DNA from: CAZJAH01 sp964544155
GTDB taxonomy: Bacteria; Bacteroidota; Ignavibacteria; Kapaibacteriales; UBA2268
DNA length: 64,000 nt
Assembly (NCBI GenBank): GCA_964544155.1
Contig: CAZJAH010000003.1
Span: 1-64,000 of the forward strand
Reading direction: 5' to 3'
Shown: positions 16,772 through 26,100 of the stretch, one piece after another
How positions within the stretch are numbered: the first letter of the stretch is position 1
Layout: each line of letters starts with the position of its first letter
The notes under the pieces: model-generated
What the model was told of the DNA's origin: nothing
The model's database searches: none
What the model saw: only the letters and a program-made list of their open reading frames with translations
Position numbers and translations under genes: made by a program

Positions 16772-18742
16772 TTAATCCCCCGGGAATGCCCATGAAAGCG
16801 AAATTTTAAAGTTTCCGGCCATTGTCGGGTAATAAGGCATATAATAAAAGTTACTTTGAAGCAGATTTTCGTATGTAATACGTACGTCCGCGTTACCAAG
16901 CTTTAATTTCAGGAAGGCATTGCCGCCGTCGTATCGGTAATTGCCTTCCCGATCGTTAATAAAATACGACCTGGTTTGCGGGAAATACCTGGCACCATAG
17001 CTTTTTCCAATTATGGCGATATCAATGCCTGCATTAAGCTCACTGCTGCCTATCCTCAATCCGTAAGAAATGCCCGCGGCAGCGAAAAAATCAGGGAATA
17101 ACCGTTGCATGTATTCACTGCCGGAGAAATGGGCCTTACCCGTGGCATTGAACCTGAAATTGCTGATAAGCTCCATAGAATAATTCATAACTACACCGGA
17201 GACGGCCTCGTCTTCAGCTGTAAAATAATTTAAAAACACCGGCACATCATCTTCATTAAATACCGGATCAGCGTGTATGGGCGATATTATTATCCGGTGA
17301 AATCCTTCCAGTTTGAAATCAATTCTTGTGTCGGAATATTTTACACCCGCGAGTATGAGATTGTTTTTTTCAGTATTTAACCCAAGGCCTTCGACCGGGG
17401 CAGGCACCCTTTCAGAGAATGAGTAATCCGCGAAAAATGTCAGGCCATCCTTTAGGTACAGATGAGCTCCAGCGCCAAAACTGCTGTAGAGTATGCCGTA
17501 GCTGCTTCCGTTTCTTATACCGCCAAATAATTTCAAATAACCGGGAATTTCGAAATTTGCCGCACCATAAACAGCGAAATTTGTTCCGCTGAAACCTTCC
17601 GCATAAATATCGCCGGGAATATCATAGTAATCGATCAAAGCGCCTCCGGTTAATGTGAAATTTCCAGGCAGCATTTGATGAAATGAACCCTTAACTCCGT
17701 AATAATCATCGCGGTAAAAAATATTTCTCATTGAATCGGTATCATTAATAAAAGCATCCTGCCGGCCTCTGTGCTCCCATTTAGCCGTAGAGGCATAGGC
17801 CAGTGCGGTGATCCCAGCCGTTGAATCTTCACTTAAATAATTTCCCGTTAAAGTAAGGTCGTGCTTAATTACCTTTTTCCTCAACTCCGGATAATAATTA
17901 ACCGCATCGATCTCATCGTAAATATCAGAAGACCTGCCGGGGTCTATCCCGCCATTGGTGGATATGCCGTGATTAGTAAATATTTCCGACAGTGAGAAGC
18001 TGATCCTGTCTGAAACATTCCATCTGAGTAATGCTCTAACATTCCAAATATCTGTATCCGTATTGTCATTGCTTCCGGGAGTGCTTAAATTTCGGAAACC
18101 AAAAGTAAAATTCCATTCGCGGGCAAAGTTTTGGCTGAAAATGCCGTCCGAAGCGACAAGGTCAAAAGCGGCCTGCGCGTACCATATTCTAGTATATGGC
18201 GCCTTTGTATTGTACCTTATTTCCTGGAAATTTATTAATGCTCCCGAAGAATTGCCCCCAAGTATCACGGCTTCCGATCCTGTGAATATCTCTGCTTTTT
18301 CCATAAATTCAACAGGAAAATCCGATGGGTTGTAATTTCCAAATCTAATATCATTAACAGGCCTGCCATTAAAACTAAAACTAATATCCCGGGGAAGGCT
18401 GCCGTAAACTGAAATGTGATTGAAATGCCCGAAATTAGCCAAATCAAGCGGATAATTATTCATTTCGGAACTTAAAATATCGAACGCCGCCACATAATTA
18501 ATATCGAGAAGATCATATTTTGTTATTTCCTTATTCTCAAAAATACCGGCCTGATTGATGCTCCCGTGAGCATACAGCGGGATAATGGGTTTCTGAGCTG
18601 TAACAGAGTCGGTATCTGCCGCCACCGTATCCTGCTTAGCGGCAGAAACAGTATCCTGAACGGGCAGCCGTCCTTCATCTGCGTTTTGGCCGAAAACTTC
18701 CATGCAGGAAAGAAAAAGCGCTGATATAAACAAAAATTTCAA
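16772..18742 (-). CDS. TonB-dependent-receptor-like outer membrane beta-barrel
   Basis: 656 residues. Signal peptide ('FLFISALFLSCMEVFGQ'). A short linker is followed by a plug-like domain at about 75-180: 'HISVYGSLPRDISFSFNGRPVNDIRFGNY' then 'EKAEIFTGSEAVILGGNSSGALINF', which corresponds to the 'VLIDG..v......iErIEVlrGp.salyG..a.gGvINi' signature of plugs but diverged. The remainder is alternating amphipathic strands ending in an aromatic ('FKISLSWAFPGD'). No carboxypeptidase-like domain and no clear TonB box. Such barrels in this group may be porins rather than active transporters. It lies tail to tail with the C25 peptidase, so any functional link is only by position. Confidence 0.75.
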   Translation of the reverse strand: MKFLFISALFLSCMEVFGQNADEGRLPVQDTVSAAKQDTVAADTDSVTAQKPIIPLYAHGSINQAGIFENKEITKYDLLDINYVAAFDILSSEMNNYPLDLANFGHFNHISVYGSLPRDISFSFNGRPVNDIRFGNYNPSDFPVEFMEKAEIFTGSEAVILGGNSSGALINFQEIRYNTKAPYTRIWYAQAAFDLVASDGIFSQNFAREWNFTFGFRNLSTPGSNDNTDTDIWNVRALLRWNVSDRISFSLSEIFTNHGISTNGGIDPGRSSDIYDEIDAVNYYPELRKKVIKHDLTLTGNYLSEDSTAGITALAYASTAKWEHRGRQDAFINDTDSMRNIFYRDDYYGVKGSFHQMLPGNFTLTGGALIDYYDIPGDIYAEGFSGTNFAVYGAANFEIPGYLKLFGGIRNGSSYGILYSSFGAGAHLYLKDGLTFFADYSFSERVPAPVEGLGLNTEKNNLILAGVKYSDTRIDFKLEGFHRIIISPIHADPVFNEDDVPVFLNYFTAEDEAVSGVVMNYSMELISNFRFNATGKAHFSGSEYMQRLFPDFFAAAGISYGLRIGSSELNAGIDIAIIGKSYGARYFPQTRSYFINDREGNYRYDGGNAFLKLKLGNADVRITYENLLQSNFYYMPYYPTMAGNFKISLSWAFPGD

Positions 18743-18845
18743 AATTCACTCCGATAATCAGGATGTTAATAAACTATTAAATACCAAAAAAATTTATTTC
18801 TTAAATCCCGGTTAAATAGCATTGGATGTTCTTATGATTTACAAA

Positions 18846-18874
18846 AAAGGCCGCCCTTTAGTCCGGCAGCCTTT
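18846..18874 (-). terminator. rho-independent terminator after the WD40 cargo gene
   Basis: Stem AAAGGCcGCC/GGCaGCCTTT (18846-18855 and 18865-18874, one mismatch) followed on the minus strand by TTTTTTGT. Confidence 0.7.
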
Positions 18875-18893
18875 GTTAATAATACTAAAGCAG

Positions 18894-21800
18894 CTATTTA
18901 ATTATCTCTAAAGTTCTCGACAGCCTTTGATTTGGTGTCTCCAATGTATAAATATATTTACCTGCGGGAAGCTCTGAAGCATCCAGATTAACCGAATATC
19001 TGCCGGGAGCGTAAGAAGAGTTGACAAGAGTTTTAACTAACCTACCGCTCATATCAGTCAGATTGATTACAGTTCTTCCGGCTTCGCGTATTTCAAAATT
19101 TATCATAGTTTGACTTTCCGCAGGGTTAGGTTCATTTTGCTCTAAAGAGAGCCTTCCGTCCTGGTCGTAGAGCCTTACTCCTCCGTCAGAGCAGTAATCT
19201 GTAAGCCTGAAGCTTCCGGAATTAGCGCTTAAGTTAAGCCTGGCGTTGCCAATTGTCGATACGCCTGAAAGGGCAAGTGTTGTTATCGTATCATTGCCGA
19301 GCCCTGAATGGAATTTGAGCCAGCCCAATAAGCCGTCGCTTTCATTATCGGCATCGAATCTGTATCTTACCGTTCGCGTTCTTTCGCCGGTTTCATCTGA
19401 GATTGTTTCATCCATGGGTGAGAGCATGGTTTTATTAAAAGTAAGGTTAAATTCAAAACCTTCTAAATCCCCGGAGCCGGGCGGCATATTTAGATCGTTT
19501 ATTCTTACCGGCACTTCGATAATACTGCCTGAAGGAGCCGCTATATCATCAATACTTATAACGGCGCTGCCGTAATCAGGCAAAACGCCTTCACCGAAAA
19601 GGCTTAGCTTGGAGGGTGAACCATGCCCGTTATGAGAGAACACTACCTGGGAATTCTTCAAACCGGTAGTTTCGGGGATGAACCTTAGTTCCATGGTAAC
19701 AACTTCATTAGGATTCAAGCTTGTATAGTGATTTCCTGTAACAACACTGAAATTATTCCCTCCTGATTCAATTTCTTCGATGCTTTCTATGTTGATGGTA
19801 TTTTGGCTTCTGTTTTTCACAACTACTGCTATGGTCGTATCACTGTAATCACCGAGTGCTTCAGTACCAAAGTCAACAAGCCTTGTCACAACTTCCAGCC
19901 CGGGATCTGTAGCGTTGCCTGTAATAGGAACAATTACAGTAGAACCGGGTATTTCAAATTCGAGATTAGCGTCCCGGCGGCCAAGTCCGGACGGGGTAAA
20001 CTGAATTTCTATCGGCATTTCCCCAAAAGCCGCAAGCTCGTGCGGTACAGGATCATCTGATGTTATGCTAAAGTCTTCCTGATGTGGCCCTGATATTCTG
20101 ACAGTTTCGACAGTATATCCGAATTTTGAAAGATTCTTAAGCGCTTCGCTAACCAAAGTATCCACAACTGAACTTACAGGGACATTTCCAAAATCAATAA
20201 TATTCCCTTCAGCAAGAGCATAAGCTATACTGAAAGGGCAGTCAGTGCTATCCATCTGCAAGTCGCGCTGATCGAGATTCCAAATCTTAGCTGTTCTATC
20301 CCAGCTTGAAGTAAGTATCCTGCTTCCGTCAAAGTTATATTCGGCTGTCTGCACCGAGTTAAAATGCTCCTCAAGAGTATCCAGTGGGATTCCGGTATTC
20401 GCGTCCCATATTCTGGCTGTCCAGTCGACACTTGATGTCAGCAAATACTCTATATCGCTTTCTTCATCATAAAAGAAGCTGGCTGAATTAATGGTTACGT
20501 TATTGCTGGTATCCTTATGGGAAACACAATACAATGTATCCGTTGTTGCAACATCCCAAACACTTGTTTTCTTAGAAGCCAGGCTTGTAACAGCTATTTT
20601 ACTTCCGTCTTCATTAAAAGTGACATGCGAAAGCAGGGCGAATGATACAGGCTCACCGAACCTTGTATCAAATTCTTTATATAATTCCCCGGTTTGAATT
20701 CCGAACATACGGGCTACACCATCCCAGCCGCATGTTATAATAAACTGATTATTAGGATCAAATTCGGCGAATTTAGCCGTCAGGGCAACAGAGAATTCTT
20801 TTATCTTATTGCCCGTTGAGGCATCCCAAATAATTACGTTCCCCTGATTATTTGCCGTTGCGATCATCTCACCGTTGGGGCTGTATTTAGCTGACCAGAC
20901 CATTTTCGGGCCGGCATCAAGTATCCATTTGGCTTTGCCGGTTGAAATGTCCCACACAATCGCGGTACCATCCTCGCTGGAAGTAACTGCTTCAGGCCTG
21001 TGAGGATGAAAATCCCCCCAGGTAATCCTCTTAGAATGGCCTTCAAGCTCTCTAATAATTTTGCCGTTATTTGAATTCCAAATAGTTACTTCGGCAGAGT
21101 CGCTACCGGTTAACACAGTATCGCCAACACCTTTAAAAAATGCACAGTTAACAGCTCCTCTATGCCTTAAGCTTAGTGTTCGACCGATATTATTAGGCCA
21201 TAATTGAATTACCCGGATAAGGCATTCATCACTGGGCCTGTCAGGAACAGTCCAGTCATAATCCAGCCCGGTGACGTCCGTAGCAAGTGTATCCCAGCTC
21301 ATGCCGTTATCAACCGAATACTCAAGCTGAATTACATCTTTCGGCAGCAGCCCTCTCCATTCGACTTTAGCGCTTTCACCCACAACCACTGTTTCCCCGC
21401 AGGCAGGTGAGATCATCTCAATAGTCCGTTCATTCGGGGGAGTATTCGGAAATCCTCCGGTTATAAATAGTAACTCACCATCGCAGGCATTAGAAACAAT
21501 ATTCAGAGTGGTAAAAACTATCGCCGAATCCTGTGGTTTATACCTGATCACCATTTCATGACTCGAACCTTCTGCGAGCAGGAAACTGTCGTCAATTTCA
21601 CCGCTCACTATTTCGAAGTTGACATCATTTTCTAGATATGTATCCTCTATTGTAATATCGCCGTTAGCAGCTTTTAAGCTAACGGGAATATCAAGAGTTG
21701 TGCCTGGTAAAACAGAACTGAATCCCAGATAGGGGGGATTAGCGATGATAGCCGGTTTATCTTCTATTTCCAGTTCATAACTTAAATAATCGACACTGTT

Positions 21801-22652
21801 TGAACCTTTGTATTCAACTTGAATATCGTGTTGATCATTGCATATATAACGGCCCTCATAAATTAATTCCATCGGCTGAGTACCGTAAATTATATTATAA
21901 AGCACCTTAGCGTTAACTTCGGGGCTGCTGCTTCTTTTTATTTGATCGAGCCAGCCCCCATCAGTTTTTTCAGCGATTTCTTTCAGAGAAGCAGGGATTT
22001 TTTTATCAATAAACGCGAAATATACCGATGCTTCCTGCTGATTGGCAGCTTCGATAATTGCGTTCGTATTAACTTTGCCGGAACCGTCGGATACAACTAC
22101 AAGTGCCTTGCGGTACTGAGCCCTTTCGGATATCCTGAGCGCTCCGGCGGGTTCGCCGAGAAATCCGGCATCAAAAAATGACCCTCTTTCTGGTATGAGC
22201 ACATTAAGCATGGAAATTACCTTATTTGGGTCATCAGTGAAATCCATATTCAGATAGCTTAATTTATCATAGCTAATAAGAGCCGTTTCCGATTTAGTAT
22301 AATCAATTAATTCGTTAAGCTCTGTCAGAAGATTTTTCGCGTATCCGAAATTGTCCGTTCCGGAGGATTCATTCAGGGCCAGGTCGAATGTAAAAATAAA
22401 TGATACGTCCGAGCTAAAATCAGCCGGAAAAGTATTTACTTTTTTAATTCCGATTTCTGAGCCGTTATCCTGAAGGATAAAATCAATCGGCTGAAGATCA
22501 GTAACAGGTACCGCGCCGTTTCCTAATAGCCATGCCTTAAGCTTGATGTCGGGAAATCCTTCTGTGTCATACCCGGTGATCCTGAGATTTTCTGCGGCTC
22601 CGGCTGTGTAAATTAATAATATCAAAAACGGAAGATATCTCAAAAATTTCAT
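18894..22652 (-). CDS. secreted VWA-WD40-cohesin-like protein with T9SS sorting domain
   Basis: 1252 residues. Signal peptide (1-19). Domains in order: VWA-like fold (about 60-260, 'VSFIFTFDLALNESSG', 'RKALVVVSDGSGKVN'), HYDIN/ASPM-type beta domain (about 300-405), an Ig-like segment ('VEWRGLLPKDVIQLEYSVDNG'), WD40 propeller (about 500-810; repeats end in 'VTIWN', 'AIVWD', 'VIIWD', 'ARIWD', 'AKIWN'), two more HYDIN-like domains (about 820-1020), a cohesin-type domain (about 1035-1150, 'ISIDDIAAPSGSIIEVPVRIND') and the sorting domain ('NEPNPAESQTMINFEI', 'LPAGKYIYTLET'). Probably exported by T9SS to the cell surface and used in binding; no catalytic motif is seen. Single gene with its own terminator. 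Confidence 0.85.
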   Translation of the reverse strand: MKFLRYLPFLILLIYTAGAAENLRITGYDTEGFPDIKLKAWLLGNGAVPVTDLQPIDFILQDNGSEIGIKKVNTFPADFSSDVSFIFTFDLALNESSGTDNFGYAKNLLTELNELIDYTKSETALISYDKLSYLNMDFTDDPNKVISMLNVLIPERGSFFDAGFLGEPAGALRISERAQYRKALVVVSDGSGKVNTNAIIEAANQQEASVYFAFIDKKIPASLKEIAEKTDGGWLDQIKRSSSPEVNAKVLYNIIYGTQPMELIYEGRYICNDQHDIQVEYKGSNSVDYLSYELEIEDKPAIIANPPYLGFSSVLPGTTLDIPVSLKAANGDITIEDTYLENDVNFEIVSGEIDDSFLLAEGSSHEMVIRYKPQDSAIVFTTLNIVSNACDGELLFITGGFPNTPPNERTIEMISPACGETVVVGESAKVEWRGLLPKDVIQLEYSVDNGMSWDTLATDVTGLDYDWTVPDRPSDECLIRVIQLWPNNIGRTLSLRHRGAVNCAFFKGVGDTVLTGSDSAEVTIWNSNNGKIIRELEGHSKRITWGDFHPHRPEAVTSSEDGTAIVWDISTGKAKWILDAGPKMVWSAKYSPNGEMIATANNQGNVIIWDASTGNKIKEFSVALTAKFAEFDPNNQFIITCGWDGVARMFGIQTGELYKEFDTRFGEPVSFALLSHVTFNEDGSKIAVTSLASKKTSVWDVATTDTLYCVSHKDTSNNVTINSASFFYDEESDIEYLLTSSVDWTARIWDANTGIPLDTLEEHFNSVQTAEYNFDGSRILTSSWDRTAKIWNLDQRDLQMDSTDCPFSIAYALAEGNIIDFGNVPVSSVVDTLVSEALKNLSKFGYTVETVRISGPHQEDFSITSDDPVPHELAAFGEMPIEIQFTPSGLGRRDANLEFEIPGSTVIVPITGNATDPGLEVVTRLVDFGTEALGDYSDTTIAVVVKNRSQNTINIESIEEIESGGNNFSVVTGNHYTSLNPNEVVTMELRFIPETTGLKNSQVVFSHNGHGSPSKLSLFGEGVLPDYGSAVISIDDIAAPSGSIIEVPVRINDLNMPPGSGDLEGFEFNLTFNKTMLSPMDETISDETGERTRTVRYRFDADNESDGLLGWLKFHSGLGNDTITTLALSGVSTIGNARLNLSANSGSFRLTDYCSDGGVRLYDQDGRLSLEQNEPNPAESQTMINFEIREAGRTVINLTDMSGRLVKTLVNSSYAPGRYSVNLDASELPAGKYIYTLETPNQRLSRTLEIIK

Positions 22653-22812
22653 ATTGCTTACCCAATAATTCTAACTCTATGCTGCTTTACAGCAAAAATA
22701 ATGCAAATTTTTTATAAATGAAAATTTCAATATTTAAATAACACATTAAAAACGAAATATTTACAGCTTTGCAATATAAAATCCTGAAATTTTATTTTTA
22801 AAAGAATATAAT

Positions 22813-22820
22813 TATCTTTG
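22813..22820 (+). promoter_or_regulatory. Bacteroidota-type -7 element (TAnnTTTG) of tRNA-Glu
   Basis: TATCTTTG fits the TAnnTTTG -7 consensus of the Bacteroidota housekeeping sigma factor and ends 14 bases before the tRNA, about right for a start point near 22827. A clear -33 TTTG is not seen. Confidence 0.5.
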
Positions 22821-22834
22821 TATTAATACTCAAA

Positions 22835-22906
22835 GGCGCATTCGTCTAGCGGTTAGGACGCCGGCCTCTCACGCCGGTAACAGGGGTTCGATTCCCCTAT
22901 GCGCTA
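22835..22906 (+). tRNA. tRNA-Glu (anticodon CTC)
   Basis: 72 bases fold as a cloverleaf: acceptor GGCGCAT/ATGCGCT (first pair G-U), D-arm with 'GTCTAGCGGTTAGGAC', anticodon stem CCGGC/GCCGG with loop CTCTCAC and anticodon CTC at 22868-22870, and T-arm AGGGG-TTCGATT-CCCCT. Discriminator A follows and CCA is not encoded. It reads GAG codons. A TAnnTTTG element sits just upstream. The flank downstream holds a decayed small gene. Confidence 0.95.
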
Positions 22907-22940
22907 CTTCTTATTACAGCCCGGCCCCAAAGGCACATAA

Positions 22941-23156
22941 CTAATTAAGTCTATTGCCGGACTCAAATAATCTTAAAAGTTTTTCGCCTCGATATTTATC
23001 GTTTATACTTATTGAAGCAACAGCGGCGGTTAGTAAATCGGCAGTAATAATATTATTTTAGTGTATTCCTGCCATAATTACTGCATTTTTTAATAAAATT
23101 TCTTTTTTAGCGCTTGCTAAAAAGATGTCTGCTGCCTTCAACTTCCGGATATAGAA
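22941..23156 (-). pseudogene. decayed small helical protein gene, possibly HEPN-like
   Basis: One frame from 23156 to the TAG at 22943..22941 is protein-like on both sides of a single in-frame TAA (23060..23058): 'AADIFLASAKKEILLKNAVIMAGIH', then after the stop 'IITADLLTAAVASISINDK' and 'RGEKLLRLFESGN'. The pattern of Ala-rich paired helices with a final short charged segment resembles HEPN-type proteins, but this is a guess. There is no good start codon and the upstream codons lose coding character after a TGA. The stretch 22907-23335 holds nothing else that I recognise. Confidence 0.35.
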
Positions 23157-23335
23157 TCACCGGCCGTGCCAAACCGATAGCGGTCAGCTAACCCGTGTAA
23201 AGCCAAAGCGATACGAGCAGAAATGAATGGTTTTCGGACAATAATGCCCTCTGTCATCTGTTCCGGATAATAATAGACTCAAATCTGACTTGTAATTTGC
23301 ATCATAAATGATTTTGAGCTTAAAAGGAAATCCTC

Positions 23336-23611
23336 CTACTTATTCTTTACAAAGAAAAAATTGAAGAAAAATGATTCCGGGATCACTAAAAGAATCAGCG
23401 ATAGCGTATCCACGGTAAAGTAGGTACTGTCCCATGAATCAGGCATAATTGTATGAGCCACGGTTCCGGTAAGCGCCCAGCCTATAGAAAAAACAAGCAC
23501 GATAATGGCCACTGCGAGGCCACCTTCTTTTGCGCTGCCGTTTTGCCATATCTTTGCGAAAGCGTAGATCGCGCCGATGATGTGCAAATAATAAATAATT
23601 ATGTCTATCAT
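23336..23611 (-). CDS. small membrane protein, three predicted segments
   Basis: 91 residues, not recognised. Hydrophobic segments at about 2-20, 30-53 and 62-86, with short polar loops, the last running into a Phe-rich, Lys-ended C-terminus ('FFFNFFFVKNK'). Likely an integral inner-membrane protein. It is divergent from cutA, and the 60-base gap must carry both promoters. Confidence 0.6.
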   Translation of the reverse strand: MIDIIIYYLHIIGAIYAFAKIWQNGSAKEGGLAVAIIVLVFSIGWALTGTVAHTIMPDSWDSTYFTVDTLSLILLVIPESFFFNFFFVKNK

Positions 23612-23670
23612 AAACCGGATATTTTTATTATATTCGTGAAACTTTCTAATTACAAATATTGGAAAAATTC

Positions 23671-24000
23671 ATGATAAAAACCACAGACTTTTGCGTTATT
23701 TATGTTACGGCCGTTAGTTATGATGCCGCGAAGAATATTTCGAAAATACTCGTATCCGAAAAACTGGCTGCATGCTGCTCGGTAATTTCAAACATCACAT
23801 CTACATTTGGCTGGGAGGGAGCCATTCAGCAGAGAAATGAATTTCTTATTATTATTAAAACGAAAAAAGATAAATTCGATAGTGTAAAAAACCGTGTAAT
23901 GGAAATGCATAGCGACGAGGTGCCCGAAATCATTTCCGTGCCGCTCGATAACGGCCTGGATAGCTATCTCGACTGGATGAATACAGCGGTCTCGGAATAA
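23671..24000 (+). CDS. cutA: CutA1-like divalent cation tolerance protein
   Basis: 109 residues from the ATG at 23671 (a TTG four codons upstream is less likely). CutA1 signatures: 'VSEKLAACCSVISNITSTFGWEGAIQQRNEFLIIIKT', shown here only as the region 35-70, and 'SDEVPEIISVPLDNG..YLDW'. CutA1 proteins are very stable trimers with a ferredoxin-like fold; the role in copper tolerance is weakly supported even in model species. The stop TAA shares its last base with the radC start (TAATG), so the two genes are translationally coupled. Confidence 0.88.
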   Translation: MIKTTDFCVIYVTAVSYDAAKNISKILVSEKLAACCSVISNITSTFGWEGAIQQRNEFLIIIKTKKDKFDSVKNRVMEMHSDEVPEIISVPLDNGLDSYLDWMNTAVSE

Positions 24001-24722
24001 TGGCACAAATAGCAGATAACAGCTATACAAAAGGCTTTAAGAAATTTCAGTCCATAAGGGAATGGCGGCCCGATGACCGTCCCCGTGAGAAGCTGATTGA
24101 AATAGGCGCGGAAAGGCTCTCTGATTCTGAACTGCTGGCGATACTTATCGGAGCGGGTACAATAGGCACTACCGCCAAGGACCTGGCAAATACGCTGCTT
24201 GAAATGTATGGTGGCATTTCAGGGCTGTCGCGATGCGAGGTATCCCAGCTCAGGCAGCTCAGGGGAATAGGCATGGCCAAGTCTGTGAGCCTTGCAGCGG
24301 CTTTCGAACTTGGCAAACGCATTGAGCCCGATCCCTTTAAAAGCCGCAAAATGTTTCGCTCACCTGAAGATGTAGCTTCTTATTTCATTCCACGGCTTAA
24401 AGGCCTTAAAAAAGAAATATTCCGCGCCCTGCTGCTTAATTCTTCAAACCAGCTCATTAAAGAAGCCGTTGTTAGCGAAGGAATACTGAATGCCAGTCTG
24501 GTTCACGCCCGCGAGGTATTCCGCCCGGCGATCATAGAAAGCGCCGCCTCGGTAATACTCATGCATAATCACCCCTCTGGTAATCCGGAGCCTTCGAGAG
24601 AGGATATTTCTACCACTAAAAAAATGGTACAGGCAGGTAAAATGATTGAAATTGAAGTACTTGACCATATTATCATTGCAGGCGACAGCTTCACGAGCCT
24701 TAAGCAGCTGGATTTAATGTAG
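24000..24722 (+). CDS. radC: RadC family JAMM protein
   Basis: 240 residues, full length. N-terminal helix-hairpin-helix part: 'RPREKLIEIGAERLSDSELLAILIG', 'LRQLRGIGMAKSVSLAAAFELGKR'. C-terminal JAB/MPN domain with the zinc motif 'MHNHPSGNPEPSREDI' and the upstream Glu in 'EAVVSEGILNASLVHAREVFRPA'. The family was named for DNA repair, but that role is disputed; a metal-dependent hydrolase or DNA-related activity is assumed. Second gene of the cutA-radC pair with a one-base overlap. Confidence 0.93.
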   Translation: MAQIADNSYTKGFKKFQSIREWRPDDRPREKLIEIGAERLSDSELLAILIGAGTIGTTAKDLANTLLEMYGGISGLSRCEVSQLRQLRGIGMAKSVSLAAAFELGKRIEPDPFKSRKMFRSPEDVASYFIPRLKGLKKEIFRALLLNSSNQLIKEAVVSEGILNASLVHAREVFRPAIIESAASVILMHNHPSGNPEPSREDISTTKKMVQAGKMIEIEVLDHIIIAGDSFTSLKQLDLM

Positions 24723-24764
24723 AGATAAATATCAACTGAAACATATTTCCCCTTTTAAAATAAT

Positions 24765-24788
24765 GCCCCGGTAGTGTGATACCGGGGC
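24765..24788 (-). terminator. terminator between radC and DUF1015 gene
   Basis: Perfect 9-bp stem GCCCCGGTA/TACCGGGGC (24765-24773 and 24780-24788), loop of 6. The minus-strand side is followed by ATTATTTTAAAA, so it serves the DUF1015 gene; it may also stop radC transcripts. Confidence 0.75.
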
Positions 24789-24814
24789 AGCTAAATGCTA
24801 ATTCTCTTCGATCA

Positions 24815-26059
24815 TCAATCCAGAAAATGAACAAATAAGCCGTCTTTGAGTTTGGGCTCGAACCATGTGGATTTCGGAGGCATGATCTTCCCGGAATCTG
24901 CGATTGCCATGAGTTCGCTGACCGAAGTCGGGTACATTGCGAAGGCTGCTTTCATTTCGCCTGAATTTACACGCTTTTCAAGTTCGCCTAATCCGCGTAT
25001 GCCACCGACGAAATCAATTCTTTCATCCGTGCGCGGATCGTGTATACTCAGTATTCCGGATAGCACATATTTCTGAAGGATAGCTACGTCCAGAGATTCC
25101 ACCGGATCGGGATTTTTAATAAGTTCTTCATTTGCCGTGAGCTTATACCATTCGCCTTCAAGGTACATGCCAATTTCGCCTTTGTGGCGCGGTTTGAACT
25201 GATCTTTGCCGATCTTTTCAATATTGAAATTCTGGGCTATTTTGTTTATGAAATCCTCGGGACTATTGCCGTTCAGGTTTTTAACTACTCTGTTGTAATC
25301 CATGATATGAAGCTCACTGCCCGGGAAAAGCACCGCGAGAAAGAAGTTGTATTCTTCATCGCCTTTGTGATTTGGATTGGCTTTTTGGCGTTCTTTTCCT
25401 ACTATTCCTGCGGCAGCGGAACGGTGATGGCCGTCAGCCACATAGAACGAATCCACAGATTTAAGGATTGTCTCTATATTATTGATTGTTTCGGTATCAG
25501 TGATAACCCATGTCTGGTGGCGCACGTCTATTTCGTCAGTAAAGTCAGCTTCCGGTGGATTTTTCTTTATTTCTGCTACTATATCGTTGATCTCTTTATG
25601 GTCGCGGTAAGTCAGGAAGATTGGGCCTGTGTGCGCGTTTGTAACGCGGACGTGGTTACAGCGGTCTTCTTCCTTTGCCTTGCGTGTTTTTTCATGCTTT
25701 TTGATTTTATCATTCCAGTAATCATCGACGGAGGCGCATCCAACCAGGCCATTCTGTGTGCGGCCGTTCATAGTCTGCGCATAAAGATAGAAATAAGGCT
25801 GCCGGTCTTCAACCAAATGTCCGTCTTTTATAAGATTTTGAAGATTTTCTTTACCTTTTTCATATACTTTGGGATCATAAATATCGACCGACGGATCGAG
25901 GTCTATTTCGGGTTTGCCGACATGCAGGAATGAAAGGGGGTTACCTTTAACTTCTTCCCTGGCTTCTTCCGAATTTAGCACGTCATAAGGTTTAGCCGCT
26001 ATTTTGCCGGCTTCTTCCGGCCTGGGCCTGTACGCCTTAAAAGGCTTGAATACTGCCAT
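24815..26059 (-). CDS. DUF1015 family protein
   Basis: 414 residues, usual length. Family signatures: 'FKPFKAYRPRPEEAGKIAAKPYDVLNSEEAREEV', given as region 4-38, 'FLHVGKPEID', 'VGCASVDDYWNDKIKKHEKT', 'IADGHHR'-type 'YVADGHHRSAAA', and C-terminal 'MPPKSTWFEPKLKDGLFVH'. DUF1015 (SpoVB-associated/HTH-kinase-like annotation in databases) is widespread in anaerobes; the biochemical role is unknown. It is often found near serine/glycine metabolism genes, but not here. A 53-base repeat copy lies 42 bases upstream of the start. Confidence 0.9.
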   Translation of the reverse strand: MAVFKPFKAYRPRPEEAGKIAAKPYDVLNSEEAREEVKGNPLSFLHVGKPEIDLDPSVDIYDPKVYEKGKENLQNLIKDGHLVEDRQPYFYLYAQTMNGRTQNGLVGCASVDDYWNDKIKKHEKTRKAKEEDRCNHVRVTNAHTGPIFLTYRDHKEINDIVAEIKKNPPEADFTDEIDVRHQTWVITDTETINNIETILKSVDSFYVADGHHRSAAAGIVGKERQKANPNHKGDEEYNFFLAVLFPGSELHIMDYNRVVKNLNGNSPEDFINKIAQNFNIEKIGKDQFKPRHKGEIGMYLEGEWYKLTANEELIKNPDPVESLDVAILQKYVLSGILSIHDPRTDERIDFVGGIRGLGELEKRVNSGEMKAAFAMYPTSVSELMAIADSGKIMPPKSTWFEPKLKDGLFVHFLD

Positions 26060-26100
26060 GTTCTTATCCTCATATTTAATTTATAAATTCCGAAAATCTC

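Noticed and set aside
25184..25933. 249-codon plus-strand open frame with hydrophobic translation
   Set aside because: It lies entirely opposite the DUF1015 gene, whose family motifs are clear; the frame is an antisense shadow.
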